Source: Phymorhynchus buccinoides (Eukaryota; Mollusca; Gastropoda; Neogastropoda; Raphitomidae). From it: 64,000 nt of DNA. Within the stretch, counting starts at the first letter, position 1, and the number at the start of each line of letters is the position of its first letter. The translations under genes were made by a program, and so were the position numbers. The notes beneath the pieces are model-generated. The model was given only the letters and a program-made list of their open reading frames with translations, searched no databases and had not been told where the DNA came from. The DNA lies in contig CM065713.1 in the NCBI GenBank assembly GCA_017654935.2, positions 15,772,447-15,836,446 of the forward strand. Reading direction: 5' to 3'. Positions 46,835 to 58,847 of this stretch are shown here, one piece after another.

Positions 46835-47050
46835 GTGTTCTCTCTCTCTCCCTCAGAGACTTTCTTTCCTTCCCCCTCTCCATTTCTCTCTCTCTCCATC
46901 TCTCTCTCTCCATCTCTCTCTCCATCTCTCTCTCCCCATCTCTCTCTCCATCTCTCTCTCCATCTCTCTCTCTCTCTCTCCATCTCTCCATCTCTCTCTC
47001 TCTCTCTCTCTCCCCATCTCTCTCTCTCTCCATCTCTCTCTCTCTCTCTC
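46835..47050 (+). repeat. Interrupted (TC)n tract beside exon g donor
   Basis: Imperfect CTCTCTCCATCTCTCTCTC units end about 10 bases from the donor of the exon at 47060. Confidence 0.95.
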
Positions 47051-47059
47051 ATCCTCTAC

Positions 47060-47259
47060 CTGCTGCATGAAGAGGTTGGAGTCGAAGGTAGAGTCGACCT
47101 CCACATTGACGTTAACGTTGATTGGCGGCGGAGTCTGTGACTGCCCCCCTCCTCCCCTCCTCTCTAGGGCGTCGCCGGGGCTGACAGTACGCGACACGTT
47201 GTCCGGCAAATCGTTCAGCGATATGTAGTCCTTGCCCCCGCCACACTCGCACAGTGCTT
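47060..47259 (-). CDS. Novel protein, exon g
   Basis: The acceptor TTTCTTCCACAG (minus, above 47259) and donor CAGCAG/GTAGAG (below 47060) give 200 bases, phase 1 in and 0 out. It encodes EALCECGGGKDYISLNDLPD, then NVSRTVSPGDALERRGGGG, PPPINVNVNVEV and DSTFDSNLFMQQ. It joins without a break to exon h. CECGG is one of several Cys pairs in this protein. Confidence 0.85.
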
Positions 47260-47429
47260 CTGTGGAAGAAAGCAAACAAACAAAGACAAAAAACAAAAAA
47301 ACTATTGAAAAGAAATATGGTAAGTGGGTAGGTAGATAGGGTCAGGCTTCAGCCTTCAAGCCTCGCGGCTTATAAAACGTCCCATCCATTTGAAATTTAT
47401 TTTACATGTTTGCATATTGCATGAAGAAT

Positions 47430-47750
47430 ATGACACTTCCTCTTCGATTGCTCAGACAGTTTCCTGTCAATTATGAGCGCAGATGCGTCATGCTGCCGTT
47501 ATGCACCTAACTAAGAAATAGTTAGGCCCAGCAAGTCCGACTTCGGCTGGAGGAAATCTTTTTGAAAGCGTTTCGTGAAAAAAGGCAGGACGGGTAAGGT
47601 AGAAAGATAGTAGGTGACAGTAAGCAAAGGGACAAAAGGCAGAGTCAAAGAGAGTGACAGATTAGAGGAAGTTACAAGCACAGATACTTCCAGAAGGTGG
47701 GGGAACTATTTATACAAAAGACCCCCCGGTATCCCCACGGGGGGGAAATA
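47430..47750 (-). mobile_element. (GAA)n-tailed SINE-like retroposon, second 3' module
   Basis: CTTCCTCTTCGATTGCTCAG, GAGCGCAGATGCGTCATGC, CGACTTCGGCTGGAGG and CTTCCAGAAGGTGGGGGAAC. It is homologous along its length to 58848-59215, and in its body to 53290-53470. Confidence 0.8.
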
Positions 47751-48884
47751 TGACACAATGCAAAATCCCACAGCAACACTCCAATACTAGGCAACTTGAT
47801 AGAAACTTTCAAAAGCAAGTCAACAAACAATAGGACAGGAAAAATAAACAAAAAACAATACATTACACATTTCTGAATTGGGAAAAGGTGTGTGTCTGTG
47901 TCTGTGTGCATGTGTGTGTGTGTGTGTGCATGCATGCGTACATGAAATTGCCCGATGTCTGTGAGGGAGTGTGTGGGTAAAAAAGTATGTGTTGGAAGGT
48001 GTATAAATAATGACAAATTCAATTTTATATTTCTGTCGGAACTTGTTAACACTTTCAACACGACCCCTCTCGCTGCTCCGTATTCCCTCAGGACACTGCA
48101 GTCAAGTAGTAGAAATTTGTTCAGGACACCCGATTTTGGCCTTTTCAATAAATTCTCTTAAAAAATCTGGAGATCACAGTGACTTTATTTTTAAATAGTG
48201 GTTTAGAATTATCTTTAATCTTTTAACTCTCTTGCATTTATTCCGGCCCAAACCGCCCAGCCGGAAGTTGCCTCTGTGTATTCAAGCCGCCCAAAACCGC
48301 CCGTAGCTTGCCCCCACTCTGAGACCCCCTCTGATGGCATTTTCATCACGCACTAACTTCTGGCTTGTTCTGCACACACTATGAAGAAGCTTCTGACTTG
48401 CAGTGATGCGATAGTAACTGTGTATGGCGCTCTGCGTGCTTCAAAAGACAGTTTTTTTCCCGAAAATGCTTAAAAGAATCTGAACACTAGAAGAAGTTTT
48501 GTATGTAACAAATGCGAATGCAGGAGGGCTAAATTATATAAAATTCAAAAACCAATTCGTTATTGCGTGTTTAACTGAATGAGTTGAAAGCAACCACACC
48601 ACTGTCGGCCTCAGGGGCATTTTGCCTGTTGCTAAAATACTAGCAGCGGTAAACCCGGGCGCTGCTAGTATTCTAGCGGCGAAAAAAGTTAACGTTATCA
48701 TCTGACAGTGAAATGTTATTGTGCAACTCCGATTCTGACCACAATTGGTCTAAGGGAAGTAACTCATTTCAACACCCTGACTATTAACGTGTGATGACCT
48801 CCCTTGAATGATGAGTCAGGGAGGGACATGTCTTGAAACCATTTTCTCAGAGTTGAGTCTAACTTTTCCTTCTTCTCAAACGTC

Positions 48885-49106
48885 TAAACCCCTTCATTGC
48901 CATAGGATAACTTAGAAACTATCAATTTTCTTATTATAAATTTTTTAAAAAGATCCGCTAGTCTCAATCTGAGAAAAATGATCGAGGGATAGACCTTTCC
49001 CGACTTGCCAAAACCGAAAACCAGCATTCCGAGGGCTATATGACATCAAAAGTTACGACATCATCAATGACATCACACACCTCGTAGTAGAGAGTGAAGG
49101 GGTTAA
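48885..49106. mobile_element. piggyBac-like MITE, CCCCTT family, sharing TTAA with its neighbour
   Basis: Left AACCCCTTCATTGCCA (the outer TTAA is mutated), right AGAGTGAAGGGGTTAA. Its right TTAA (49103-49106) is also the left TTAA of the next element. Confidence 0.78.
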
Positions 49107-49348
49107 CCCTTTCACTGCCAATGTCGCAATTATGCACCACAATGGTTTAACACCCATGTCACTAAAAGACATCAAATCAGGGCCTGTTACCTGAAGACCC
49201 TATTTTCTTAATTTTGAGATGTAAGGATAGGCCTAATTGCACACATGTCACAGAGAAATTCACAATATTTCAGATAATTCTTTTTCTCTTCCCAGTTAAG
49301 CTTAATGTTATTTTTTGGCTTACAAATGGTTGGCAGCGAAAGGGTTAA
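49103..49348. mobile_element. piggyBac-like MITE, CCCTTTCACTGCC family (best copy)
   Basis: TTAACCCTTTCACTGCCAAT on the left and GGCAGCGAAAGGGTTAA on the right, flanked by TTAA. The interior holds CACTAAAAGACATCAAATCA and AAGCTTAATG, whose TTAA is the insertion point used in the copy at 60846. Confidence 0.88.
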
Positions 49349-49448
49349 GATTGAGTCTAGCAAGTCCTTCTCATATTCTAATGACTAAAAGATCTCTCGA
49401 TTCGTTTTTCTGTCAGTGAAGGGGTTAAGAGCCGTTGTGCACTGTTAC

Positions 49449-49583
49449 CTTGCGGCTGGAAGGCGGGAGGCTGGCCCACCAGACTGTGGGCGTCGGCCAG
49501 GTCCGGTGCTGTGGGGAGAGGCGGGCCCATGGAAGACACCGCCCCCAGGATGCAGCACTCGGTGAGCCTCTGTATCGCTAAAT
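49449..49583 (-). CDS. Novel protein, exon f
   Basis: The acceptor ACGTGTGCAG (minus, above 49583) and donor CCGCAAG/GTAACA bound 135 bases, phase 1 in and 1 out. It encodes DLAIQRLTECCILGAVSSMG, then PPLPTAPDLADAHSLVGQPP and AFQPQ. Splicing to exon e restores an Asp codon and splicing to exon g restores a Glu codon. Confidence 0.85.
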
Positions 49584-50339
49584 CTGCACACGTCATCACA
49601 CACTGACGACGCTGATGGTCACCATGCGCGGTGCTATTTTTCACTAATTCCCCATGGCATCACGGTCATACACGATAGTAATGACATTACTGGCATGTTT
49701 TTCACTTTCCCCATGGCAAGACAGTTGTAGGCTAGTAGTGTTATCAACAGCGTATGGCTGTGTTGCCCTGGGGAAGAGGGAAAAATAACAATATGCATTT
49801 TGACCATTTTCCAACTCTGTACACATTGAGGTAAGTAGTGAAAGTGCATCAAAACACACACACATACACACCTGTGCGACAGTGCAAGTGCATGAAAATT
49901 GAAAGTGCACGCATATATGTGCATACACACACACATGCATGTGCACATAAACCACACTCAAAGCACACACGCACGCACATACACGGCACACACACACACA
50001 CACACACAGAATGTAATTTCAATGTCAAGCCTAAAATGACTGTGAAATTAAAACCAGCATAGATATAGAGAGTCAAAGTCAGTTTCCAGGCTACTTATAT
50101 GTCAGCGATCTGAACTGTGTGCGACCTATTATGGATGCAAAATCTCAGTTCAAGCCAAACTTACTTCTGCCAATTCTTTTTCATACTTGTGATGTTAAAT
50201 GATTGAAGATGATCGATCGATGTTCCGGGCCCAACCCGTTTGCAAGGCAACTAAACACAACAAGCAACTAAAAAGAACAAATCCCCTTGTTTCACATTTT
50301 CAGCTACTTAAAAACGGGTTCAGTCTAAAACGTTTGTGC

Positions 50340-50872
50340 TTCATCCTGTGTACCGTATTCTACAGAATATGGCCGGGTTCACATTAGACGCGTAAGTTCC
50401 GTACGGAAAAAAACTAAATAAGTGGAAAAAAGAAGGATAAAAGTTTACGCATATAGGGGAAATTCGGACACGTGCGCAAATCTTTTCCCTTCTTTGTTTC
50501 ACTTATTTATGGATTGCACACGGGTTTCCGCATGGAATATCCGCTTATGTGTGTACACGGCCTTATAGTAATAGGAGATACTTTTTATCCAGATCAAGAC
50601 GCTGGTGCCTTATAATAAGAGCTACTTCTTTTTTTTTGCGTTCCCAGACCATATGGCCATAATGGGTGAGGTACATGTGTCAGGTTTTCAGTTTTCACTG
50701 GTCTCCCCGCTGCATTCAGCCGACACATCCTGATTTCGGAGGGGAGGGATGTACAATACAGTAAGTAAAATAACCAAATCTGAAAATGGTGTAAAATTTG
50801 AGGGATGCATTTTATAAAGTAATGTTATGTCTTATAGTCCAAAAAATATCGTATTTAAAAAAACACGTTTCA
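50340..50872. mobile_element. TIR element with two nested insertions
   Basis: The outer ends are TACCGTATTCTACAG (left) and CTTATAGTCCAAAAAATATCG (right), as in 43834-44020. A GGCC-ended MITE (50372-50563) and a piece of the (GAA)n retroposon (50615-50755, CATATGGCCATAATGGGTGA) sit inside it. Confidence 0.65.
50372..50563. mobile_element. GGCC-ended MITE (copy 4)
   Basis: GGCCGGGTTCACATTAGACG on the left to TGTACACGGCC on the right. Same orientation as copy 1 at 2050-2236 and nearly full length. Confidence 0.82.
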
Positions 50873-50945
50873 GGTTGAATTTCTATGTTGCTTAATTTCT
50901 ATTTCGCCGTGATTAAGTGATTAACTGGTTGAATACAAGATTGAC

Positions 50946-50986
<41 letters not shown>

Positions 50987-50992
50987 ACTCAC

Positions 50993-51056
50993 CATCCACC
51001 CGGTCCTGTGTCTGTGTTCCTGCGCTTGGTAGATACTGAGTCTGCATCTCATGGGA
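50993..51056 (-). CDS. Novel protein, exon e
   Basis: The donor GGATG/GTGAGT is strong. The acceptor TGGTGTGCAG is plausible. Read in phase 0, the 64 bases give SHEMQTQYLPSAGTQTQDRV with D and one base, which fits exon f. It does not fit exon d directly (d ends in phase 1), so an exon is missing between them, or a downstream acceptor making a 27-base exon (50993-51019) is used. Confidence 0.65.
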
Positions 51057-51589
51057 CTGCACACCATAATAGTGAATGCAATGCTACATCGAGAAAAACA
51101 GGCACAAGTCTCTCACAATGTGTTCGAGCAGCCCCAAAAATACCATATCCATGTCTATTTTTATGGGTGCTAGTACTGGTAAAATGTCAATAGAATTTCT
51201 ACCAGTACCCACAACATGAAAGACAGTTTTGAATGATTTTTTTTTTGTTTATTTGGTTGTAAAAAAAACAGAACCAAAATTATATATTCTATGTCGAATT
51301 CTAGCAAATGTTGTATCTTAGATGTCAAACTTCAAATGGCTATTAGCTCAATGGAGTCACATACAAAATGACGCAGTGTCTCCCTCAGATCGCATTATTT
51401 TCAGGCTATTTTCTAATAATCGCCAAAAATCAAATGTACATCATTCAACCATGCAACATGTACCGAGTGATAGATAAATCAGTGTATTTTTTAAGACGTC
51501 TTACTTTGAACGAGTGAGTCACGTATATTTTACAATGTAAATAATCTGATGAAATGCACTTCGTCAGGAAAACAAAAACTTCCTACTCC

Positions 51590-51895
51590 ATAATATAACG
51601 AAAAATTGTTTCAGCATCCGCGGTTGATAGCTTATGGAATGAGTTACCTATTAATATAAAATGTGCACCTAATACCAACACGTTCAAAAATCGCTTGGAT
51701 GATTTTCCAAAATATTTAAATATGTTTAGAGGCTTTGACAACTGATTTTTTTTAATTAGGAAAATTGACCGTAATACACCTTGACCAAATGTCTGTTGCT
51801 ATAAATATAATTGATGCATACAATGGGACTATATAAAAAACTTAACGGCTTATCTTGTCCCTACCACCACTACTACTACTACTACTACTACGGGC
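51590..51895 (+). mobile_element. LINE fragment: RT C-terminus and 3' UTR
   Basis: Translation gives VDSLWNELPINIKCAPNTNT, then FKNRLDDFPKYLN and a stop, the conserved C-terminal WNxLP and FKxxLD blocks of CR1-type RTs. A 3' UTR of about 120 bases ends in a CTACTACTACTAC run. Confidence 0.8.
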
Positions 51896-52352
51896 TGACC
51901 ACTTTGTTACGATCTTGATCTAGTATCGCAAAGCCACTCAAGTTTTGATAGACCTGGTTTGGTATATGAATAAAAAAGGAATGTAAAAAGCATAAATATA
52001 AACATTTCTTTATCTAATGTTTGAACAAAGTGAGCTATGTGGTTGCCACCATACTGAATGAAGCAAATTCGAAGATGATTCACTTTAAAGAAACGAAAAT
52101 AGGAAACTTTAGAGACGGTCTAAGGGAAGCAACTACAAGGGGCAGGCCTCAGGATTACTAGGAACAGTGAGTTGTTTCCCTTTTAGTTTTACTGGTTTCC
52201 ACGACACTCAAAACCCATAGGAGAACTCCCTCTGACGTGACTCCAAAGGATTGGAACAGTGTCGGAATGACGTCTCCGACATGACTCCATTGAGTTAAAT
52301 CAAAACTACAGGCATGGGAATTGTCAGAGACAAAAAACTCTGAAAAGCCCCC

Positions 52353-52493
52353 CAATAGAGCATTTGCCACGCGCCGGTGACCTTGAATTTCACTGAGTTG
52401 AATTAGAGAGGTCAGCGCAACTCGGGCAGAACAAGCACGGGCAAATTAGTAGTCTAGTATAGTGAACGAACACTCGTGGCAAACGCCCTATTG
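52353..52493. mobile_element. 141-bp MITE with CAATAGAGCATTTGCCACG ends
   Basis: The left CAATAGAGCATTTGCCACG and the reverse complement of the right end (CAATAGGGCGTTTGCCACG) match at 17 of 19 positions. Confidence 0.75.
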
Positions 52494-52871
52494 AAGTATT
52501 TAGTAACAAAAACGAAGTATTTAGCAACAATTTTAAAAAATTTTGCCTGAAACTAGCGAAGATAATTCAATTCTGGTTCGTTTTTTTGGGGGGGGTTTAT
52601 TCAGTGTATTTACTAGGAATCTTTGCAACATCTGTACATCTTGCAAAAATAAAATCTCAATTCATACCAAAATTCCGTAATGTCTGTTTTCTCATGCACA
52701 TGCACAATACAGTAGTAAAAAAAAAGTTATCACCATCTTCATCGCCGCAATCATCATCAAAACCACAATATGAATTTAAGTCAATAAATTACTGGTGGTA
52801 AGAAATAAAGGCATTGATAATAAAATTATATCAATAATATATAAGTATAAATAAAGAACTTAATTAGTTAA

Positions 52872-52872
<1 letters not shown>

Positions 52873-52930
<58 letters not shown>

Positions 52931-52931
52931 A

Positions 52932-52969
<38 letters not shown>

Positions 52970-52975
52970 TGTGTG
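52873..52975 (+). repeat. (TG)n microsatellite
   Basis: Two TG runs separated by CATGTATA. Confidence 0.97.
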
Positions 52976-53149
52976 TATATGCATGTTTTCAGTCAACAAA
53001 CTGTAAAAAAAACAGGATAAAAAGAACAAGCTATGTAAGCCCGCAGATATTTTAACTGTAGGTGCAACATTTTCACACTGATGTGATATTCTGGATATTT
53101 TACCCCCAAAATGTGTGGAACAATCTCAAACCAAGTCTTCAATTCCTTC

Positions 53150-53572
53150 TTCTTCTTCTTCTTCTTCTGCGTTCCCAGGCCATATGGCCAAAATGGGTGG
53201 TGTACGTATGTGTCCGGTTTTCAGTTTTCACTGGTCTCCCTGCTGCATTCAGCCAACACATTCCAATTTTGGAGGAGCTCAAAGCAGAAAATTATTTGGA
53301 AGACTTTTGGGGAAAAAAGGCAGGAGAATGGGCCAATAAGTCAGAAAACTCAGAAAAGTAGATAATAATATTAATAAGAAAAGGAAAAGGCGGAGTCAAA
53401 GAGAGTAATACATTAGAGGAAGTTGCCAGCACAAAACTTCCAGAAGGTGGGGGAACTACTTGTACTGAAGGACCCCCCCTCCTGTATCCCCAAGGGGAAG
53501 GACTCGTGGAAGGGGCGAGGTTGTCCAGCTGCCCATATGGAGGCACGAGGCATCCACTCACTGCTCCGAAGA
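53150..53572 (-). mobile_element. (GAA)n-tailed SINE-like retroposon, first 3' module
   Basis: CTTCTTCTTCTTCTGCGTTC, CATATGGCCAAAATGGGTGG, CCTGCTGCATTCAGCC, then the shared body CTTCCAGAAGGTGGGGGAAC and GGAGGCACGAGGCATCC. Full-length antisense counterpart of 21420-21852. Confidence 0.8.
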
Positions 53573-53574
53573 AT

Positions 53575-53995
53575 TCAATAGACGATTTTCAAAGAAAAAA
53601 AACTAGGGGAGAGCACTTCGTGAAAATTAGAGTTGTTTACCTCCATTACTCGGTCAAACACCATAGCAACAATGGCGTCTAAACTTGAAACCGCAGGATG
53701 CGAGTCAGCGACTTGTAAACATTTTTGTAAGAAAAATTAGGGGTGGCCAGTGGCCACAAACTGATCAAACTTGCAAAATGTGACGTAAAAATATAAATTA
53801 AATACATTTTTAGAATGACGCACGGTGTTCTAAGTGCTGTATGTCTGCTCAAACACACGAGTTGATAGGCTACGAGAGCTGATGGTAGAGTGATTTCCCC
53901 TGTTTGACCGATTGAATTAGGCAAGATCACTCCCACACACCATGAAATTACTCCCCTTAATTATTTCTGAACAATTCCTATTAAAAGCAACTCAA
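53575..53995 (+). repeat. ~400-bp dispersed repeat (copy 1 of 2)
   Basis: GGAGAGCACTTCGTGAAAAT, GGGGTGGCCAGTGGCCACAA and TGTTTGACCGATTGAATTAG. The second copy is at 60195-60610, with the same order and few indels. No ends or tail were identified. Confidence 0.85.
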
Positions 53996-54754
53996 AATTC
54001 AACATTGCCCAAACTGGCACAAGAACAAATAATATCATGACCACCCACCCACCCACCCAAAACAAAACAAAATCACAAATTCACAATCAAGAAAAGGCAA
54101 AAATTCACACTCAAGTCTTCAATGCCCAAAATGTGTCGTTTTTTGTTTTTTTAAACAGCCATTAATCATTGCTACGATTAAACTACAGTATGCACTTCAA
54201 AATCAACATTGCAACAGAAATGCAACAGAACAAAAATAGTCAACATCAAATCAACATTAACTCTTCTAATACCACTCCACACTCCCACCAAATGCAGACA
54301 TTCACTGCCAAGTACCCTGCCATGTGATTTTGTATTGTTAGACCTTAATGGACTGTTTCTTCTGTTAAAGCAAAATGTACACACTGGAAAAAAAATTGTT
54401 ACTCTTCTCTTGTCGGTTGAGATGCAATGGACAACTAAGAACGCAACAACAAAAACATGGCGCTAAAAAAGTTAACATACATACCTGAATAGGTTGATCT
54501 TTCATAGGACACAAAATGGATCAGCATCAATAATCATAGAAATCCCATCCATTGGTCAATACTAGACCCATAGTTAACTAGAGTTTAAGAAAGTACCATA
54601 CAAACAAATACACAAGTGAAGAGCGACGTTATTTTATTGACGAGACAAAACAGAACATGTATTATCAGGCATGAAAGTGGATGGAGATCAAAAAAGAGGA
54701 AAAAAATTCGTCCGAAACCCTTCCACCCGGATTTTCACTTCACGTCGGTAGTTT

Positions 54755-54813
54755 TGTTGGGGGGGGGGGGTGGGGGGGGGGGTGGGGGGGGGGGGGGGGG
54801 GGGGGGAGACTAG

Positions 54814-54851
<38 letters not shown>

Positions 54852-54995
54852 GACTAGCCCCCCCAAAAAAAAATTTTTACGCATACAACTTACAAACTTC
54901 AAACATTGCCGACCACAAATCATTCCGCCCGGATTTTCACATATCGTCCGACGTTTTGTTGACGGGGGGGGGGGGAGGGGGGGGGGGGGGGGGGC
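54755..54995 (+). repeat. Long poly-G tracts
   Basis: Three runs of 30 or more G with few interruptions (54758-54806, 54816-54850, 54966-54994). Each is preceded by a related sequence (CCCGGATTTTCAC, then TTTTGTTG), which also precedes the G-run at 55909. They belong to one repeated element. Confidence 0.9.
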
Positions 54996-56710
54996 CTACA
55001 CCACGTTCCCAAATTTTTTTTTCATGGATGTCACAATTTTTATTCAGCGGAAGGGGGGACATAAATTTAGTCGGCTCAAATAACCTAAAAACACACATTT
55101 TCAACTGACATCGATGCTTTTCGTCAGCGAGAGATACTCATCTCGCCTTCCTTCGCGCAACTTTGAAGACAGTGAGCTAAAGCGACTTCCGATTCACCAG
55201 TTTGAGAATCGCCAAATACAGACTTGTACATACGAATAAGGCAAGATCGGTCATTAATTTATGCGGATTTTTTTTTTTTCCAAGGAAGTTTTCAAAAAGT
55301 TACGCGGATTTTCCGCGAAAAGCGGAAATCTTTCATGCCTGATTATTTCAACAGAAATGTCTTTTTCAAACAACATAGACAACACAACAATACTTCCCCT
55401 CTTCACAGTCTCAATATTACATGTTCTGTTTTGTCTCGTCAATACAATAACGTCACTCTGCACTTGTGTATTTTGTTTGTGTGGTACTTTGGTCAGTGAC
55501 GTTGCAGTCTGTTTCAGTTTTTTCTAGAGTTTACGAAAGTTAAGAATTTATATGTGATTGGTATCATTTAAGTGTAGCTTAAAGTAAGTTACTTCTATTT
55601 TGTCAAATCATGAGATTAGATACTGTGATGTTGTATGTTGTTTTCTTTGGGTTTATTTTGTGTTTAGGGGGGGGGGGGGGTTGTTGTTTTTTAGCCACTG
55701 GGCAGATTTGGACCAGATTTGATACAGAGAAACAGTGTCACAAACAGACTTCTCTTTTACCATTAGGGCATAATGCAAATGTACAAAAAATTGCATACAG
55801 AAACTCATCCTCAATCAGGCATGAAAACTACTGTTAAAAAAAAGAAGAGATTTTTTCAGCCGAGAAATCCTTCCACCCGGATTTTCAGCTAACGTCAGAA
55901 GTTTTGTTGGGGGGGGGGGGGGGGGGGGGCCAAAGGACTTACATGCGTTCTCGGCAGACGCCATTTTGGAAATGACAACGGCGGAAGAGCAAAATGGCGC
56001 GAAATGAAGATTGTGCCATATAAAGATCATTTGGGTTCGTGTGTTTTTTCTGGGGGTTTTCTTTTTTCGGCAGTGTTTTTTTCCGGCGGAGATCGCTCTA
56101 TTTCCAAAACAAGCGCGAAATCGCAATAGTTTGTGGCACGCGGTCTATTTTTACCACTCCAATCATGAGTTACCTCCCCTGGATTTTCAATAATTTTAAT
56201 CTGTAAACCAGAATGTTATCTCTGCACCATTTCGTAACTTTTTATATCTTTTGGAAAACATTTAAAACTATGTATCCTACTTATGCTCATCAAAAGAAGC
56301 ACCGCATACTCGCCGTGTCTGTTGTAGTGTCTGTATTACATATGTTTATTATTTTGTACGCTTTTAAAATACATCATTTTAAAGAGCGGCCAGAAGTGTA
56401 GCCTTGATTTGAAGTGCGACAATTTTGTCAAAATGTGCGACAATTTTGGAACGACAGACCGACCGACCGACAAAGTGAGTTATAGGTTTGTGGCTTGAGC
56501 CACAAACAAAAAATCGGCGGAAACAGCAGAGCTGTTTTCATGCCTGCTCAATCCAAAATAACAAAAACTCTGGAAAAAAGAAATATGAAGGAGTGTGTAC
56601 ACTACATGCAGAAACTAATCCGCCCATCCCATCCACCTATACAAGTGAATGGGGTTTCCGTACGGACAATCTCTACGTTTTCAGAAGCCCTGCCACCACT
56701 CCTGACTCAC

Positions 56711-56751
56711 CTTTGTTCTTGGAGGCACACAGTGGGCATCCCTCAGGCGAC
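56711..56751 (-). CDS. Novel protein, small exon d
   Basis: The acceptor TTGTGTTTTAAG and donor AACAAAG/GTGAGT bound 41 bases. In the phase set by exon c it encodes RSPEGCPLCASKNK, with a CPLC knuckle. Phase is 2 in and 1 out. Confidence 0.68.
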
Positions 56752-56810
56752 CTTAAAACACAAATAAACATACGTTAAAAAACAAAAACAAAAAAAAGTT
56801 TTTTAGCAAT

Positions 56811-57535
56811 GTGACCCAGCGTCATTAAGTCGCTGGGCTAGTTTCACAGAACAGGCTTGCAAAGTCATGCTCTCTGAAATCTTATCTTTCATACCCATAA
56901 AGGACAACCTTTAATATTGCATGGGTGCTCCTGAAAAATTAAAAAAATCCTACAAAACAGGGGTCCATGGGGCCGCCCAGGCCCTGGTGGAGTGCAGGGA
57001 CAGCACCCCTCCTGGGGGTTCCGGGGGGCAATGTGCCCTGGAAGCTGAAGGGAAACAAGTTTCCAATGTAATTGACAGGCTCTAATTGCACTTTCACTTC
57101 TGGTTAAACTTCATGACCTCTATAACCAGCAAAATACATCATCTCAAATTCTCATAATCCGGCGACGTCGGCTACAGGCAATAAACAAATCCTGAACTTG
57201 AGGACAACCTGGACAAAAAAAAACTGAACTTCAGGACATCCTGAAAGCAAGAGCATCCATGATATTGTCTCTAAACACTAAAAAAAAAGTGCTTACAATT
57301 TGTAGGTTGATGCATTTTCTTAGGATAGGCTAGACTTTAGACTGTGATTTCTCAAAATGGCCGACAGTCACCCTACCAACTTTCAATGCCCATAACTCTT
57401 GAATGGAAACAGATACAAGAATGTTTTTTTTATATCATTAGAAAGAGAATTGCCTGAAGTTTCCAACTGTGTCATTTTCTCAGAATGGTCAATTTGACAC
57501 TTAAATGTCCTTTTCGTGGTGCTGGGTCACATATA
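56811..57535. mobile_element. TIR element (GTGACCCAGC ends) with nested repeat
   Basis: Left ATGTGACCCAGCGTCATTAA, right TTTTCGTGGTGCTGGGTCAC. The outer parts resemble 29211-29612. The middle (56919-57260) is the GGGGTCCATGGGGCCGCCCA repeat also seen at 13898. Confidence 0.75.
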
Positions 57536-57574
57536 AGATCATTATTATTTATTTTTTCTTTATAAATCGCCGCC

Positions 57575-57795
57575 CACATGCAATACAGACGTAAGTCAAA
57601 TGACGTCACTTCACATGAGGAATGGAAAACTCAAAATTTTGGTCATTTCAGGTCACATAACGTCATTTTGTGTTCCTTTAGCGTCACCATCAGTGTTTTA
57701 TCTTTATCAGGTTTGACAGCTTTGTTAGATGATGCAGCTTGTCTAGATCTACTGGTAAGTCCAACACATCGAAGATGACCAATTTGGAGTTACGT
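57575..57795. mobile_element. ~220-bp MITE-like repeat, GACGTAAGTCAAA ends (copy 1)
   Basis: ACGTAAGTCAAATGACGTCA on the left and TTTGGAGTTACGTC on the right form short TIRs. Homologous to 59965-60188. Confidence 0.7.
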
Positions 57796-57901
57796 CTCTT
57801 TTGCATGCGGACGGCGAAATGATACTTTGCCTTTTATGTAATAGTATTGTTAATGTTGCTGTGATGTAATAATATAATTACTGTGATATGTAATTCTATT
57901 A

Positions 57902-58137
57902 TTAACCCCTTCCCTGCCGGGTCCTGTGTCTACTACTGGGTGTGTGATGTCATTGATGATGTTATGACTTTTGACGTCATACTCATAGCCCTGGAATGAT
58001 GGTTTTGGGGGTTTAGACAAGTCAGGGAAGATAATATATCTAGACCATTATCTCAGATTGAGTCTAACAGGTCTCTTAAATTTTATAACAAGAAAATCGA
58101 TAATTTATTTGTTTTTCTCTGGCAGTGAAGGGGTTAA
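57902..58137. mobile_element. piggyBac-like MITE, CCCCTT family (intact ends)
   Basis: TTAACCCCTTCCCTGCCGG on the left and GGCAGTGAAGGGGTTAA on the right, with TTAA on both sides. Confidence 0.87.
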
Positions 58138-58432
58138 TTTTTGTTTTCTATAAAATTATCCTCTATATTATTTCATGGACAAATTTGGTTTAAATGTGCA
58201 TGTGTGGGTGGGTGGGTGGGTGCATTGGACAGAAAGGTGTGTGTGTGTGTGTGTGTGTGGAGATCTTTTAGCAATGTTATATTCTATAGTTTGCGCTGAT
58301 GGGTTGTATATTATCTGTTCTGAAAGTATTGTCATAATCTAGATATTATCTTATCATAACTTATTTTTAATGTAAAGTGCAAAATCTTAACAAATATCTC
58401 AACAAAACTGTAATGTGTGTGTGTGTGTGAAG

Positions 58433-58565
58433 TCAAGTCAAGTCAAAAGTTTATTTAAAGACGGACATTGAATAAGCAAACATACATGCTTTTTTTCATC
58501 AAGCCATCTATAAACAGAAGCATAAACCAAACATACATGCAAGAAACATAAACTATACTGGTTAA
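58433..58565 (-). mobile_element. LINE 3' end with (GACTT)n tail
   Basis: AAGTCAAGTCAAGTCAAAAG is followed by TTTATTTAAAGACGGACATT, a retroposon 3' end in minus orientation. A poly-G run of about 65 bases (58573-58640) follows. Confidence 0.5.
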
Positions 58566-58847
58566 GGGACATAGGGGGGGGGGGGGGTGGGGGGGGGGGG
58601 GGGGGGGGGGAGGGGGGGGGGGGGGGGGGGGGGGGGGGAGGGGGAAGAGAGAAAAGAAGCACATAAATATTTACAGAAAGAAAAGGAGCATATAAATATG
58701 TGTGTGTGTGTGTCTGCGTGCGTGTGTGTGTGTGTTATTTGTGTGGGTTATAACATGTAAGGAATATGCTTTACAGTTTACTGCTTAACGTTTTATGTGC
58801 ACCACTGAGCATTGATTTTCTTTGGTCATTCAAAGACTAATGAGCCT

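Noticed and set aside
55930..55975. Start-like ATGGCGTCTGCC with a downstream GTAAGT on the minus strand
   Set aside because: It lies inside a poly-G-containing repeat; no phase or product supports an exon.
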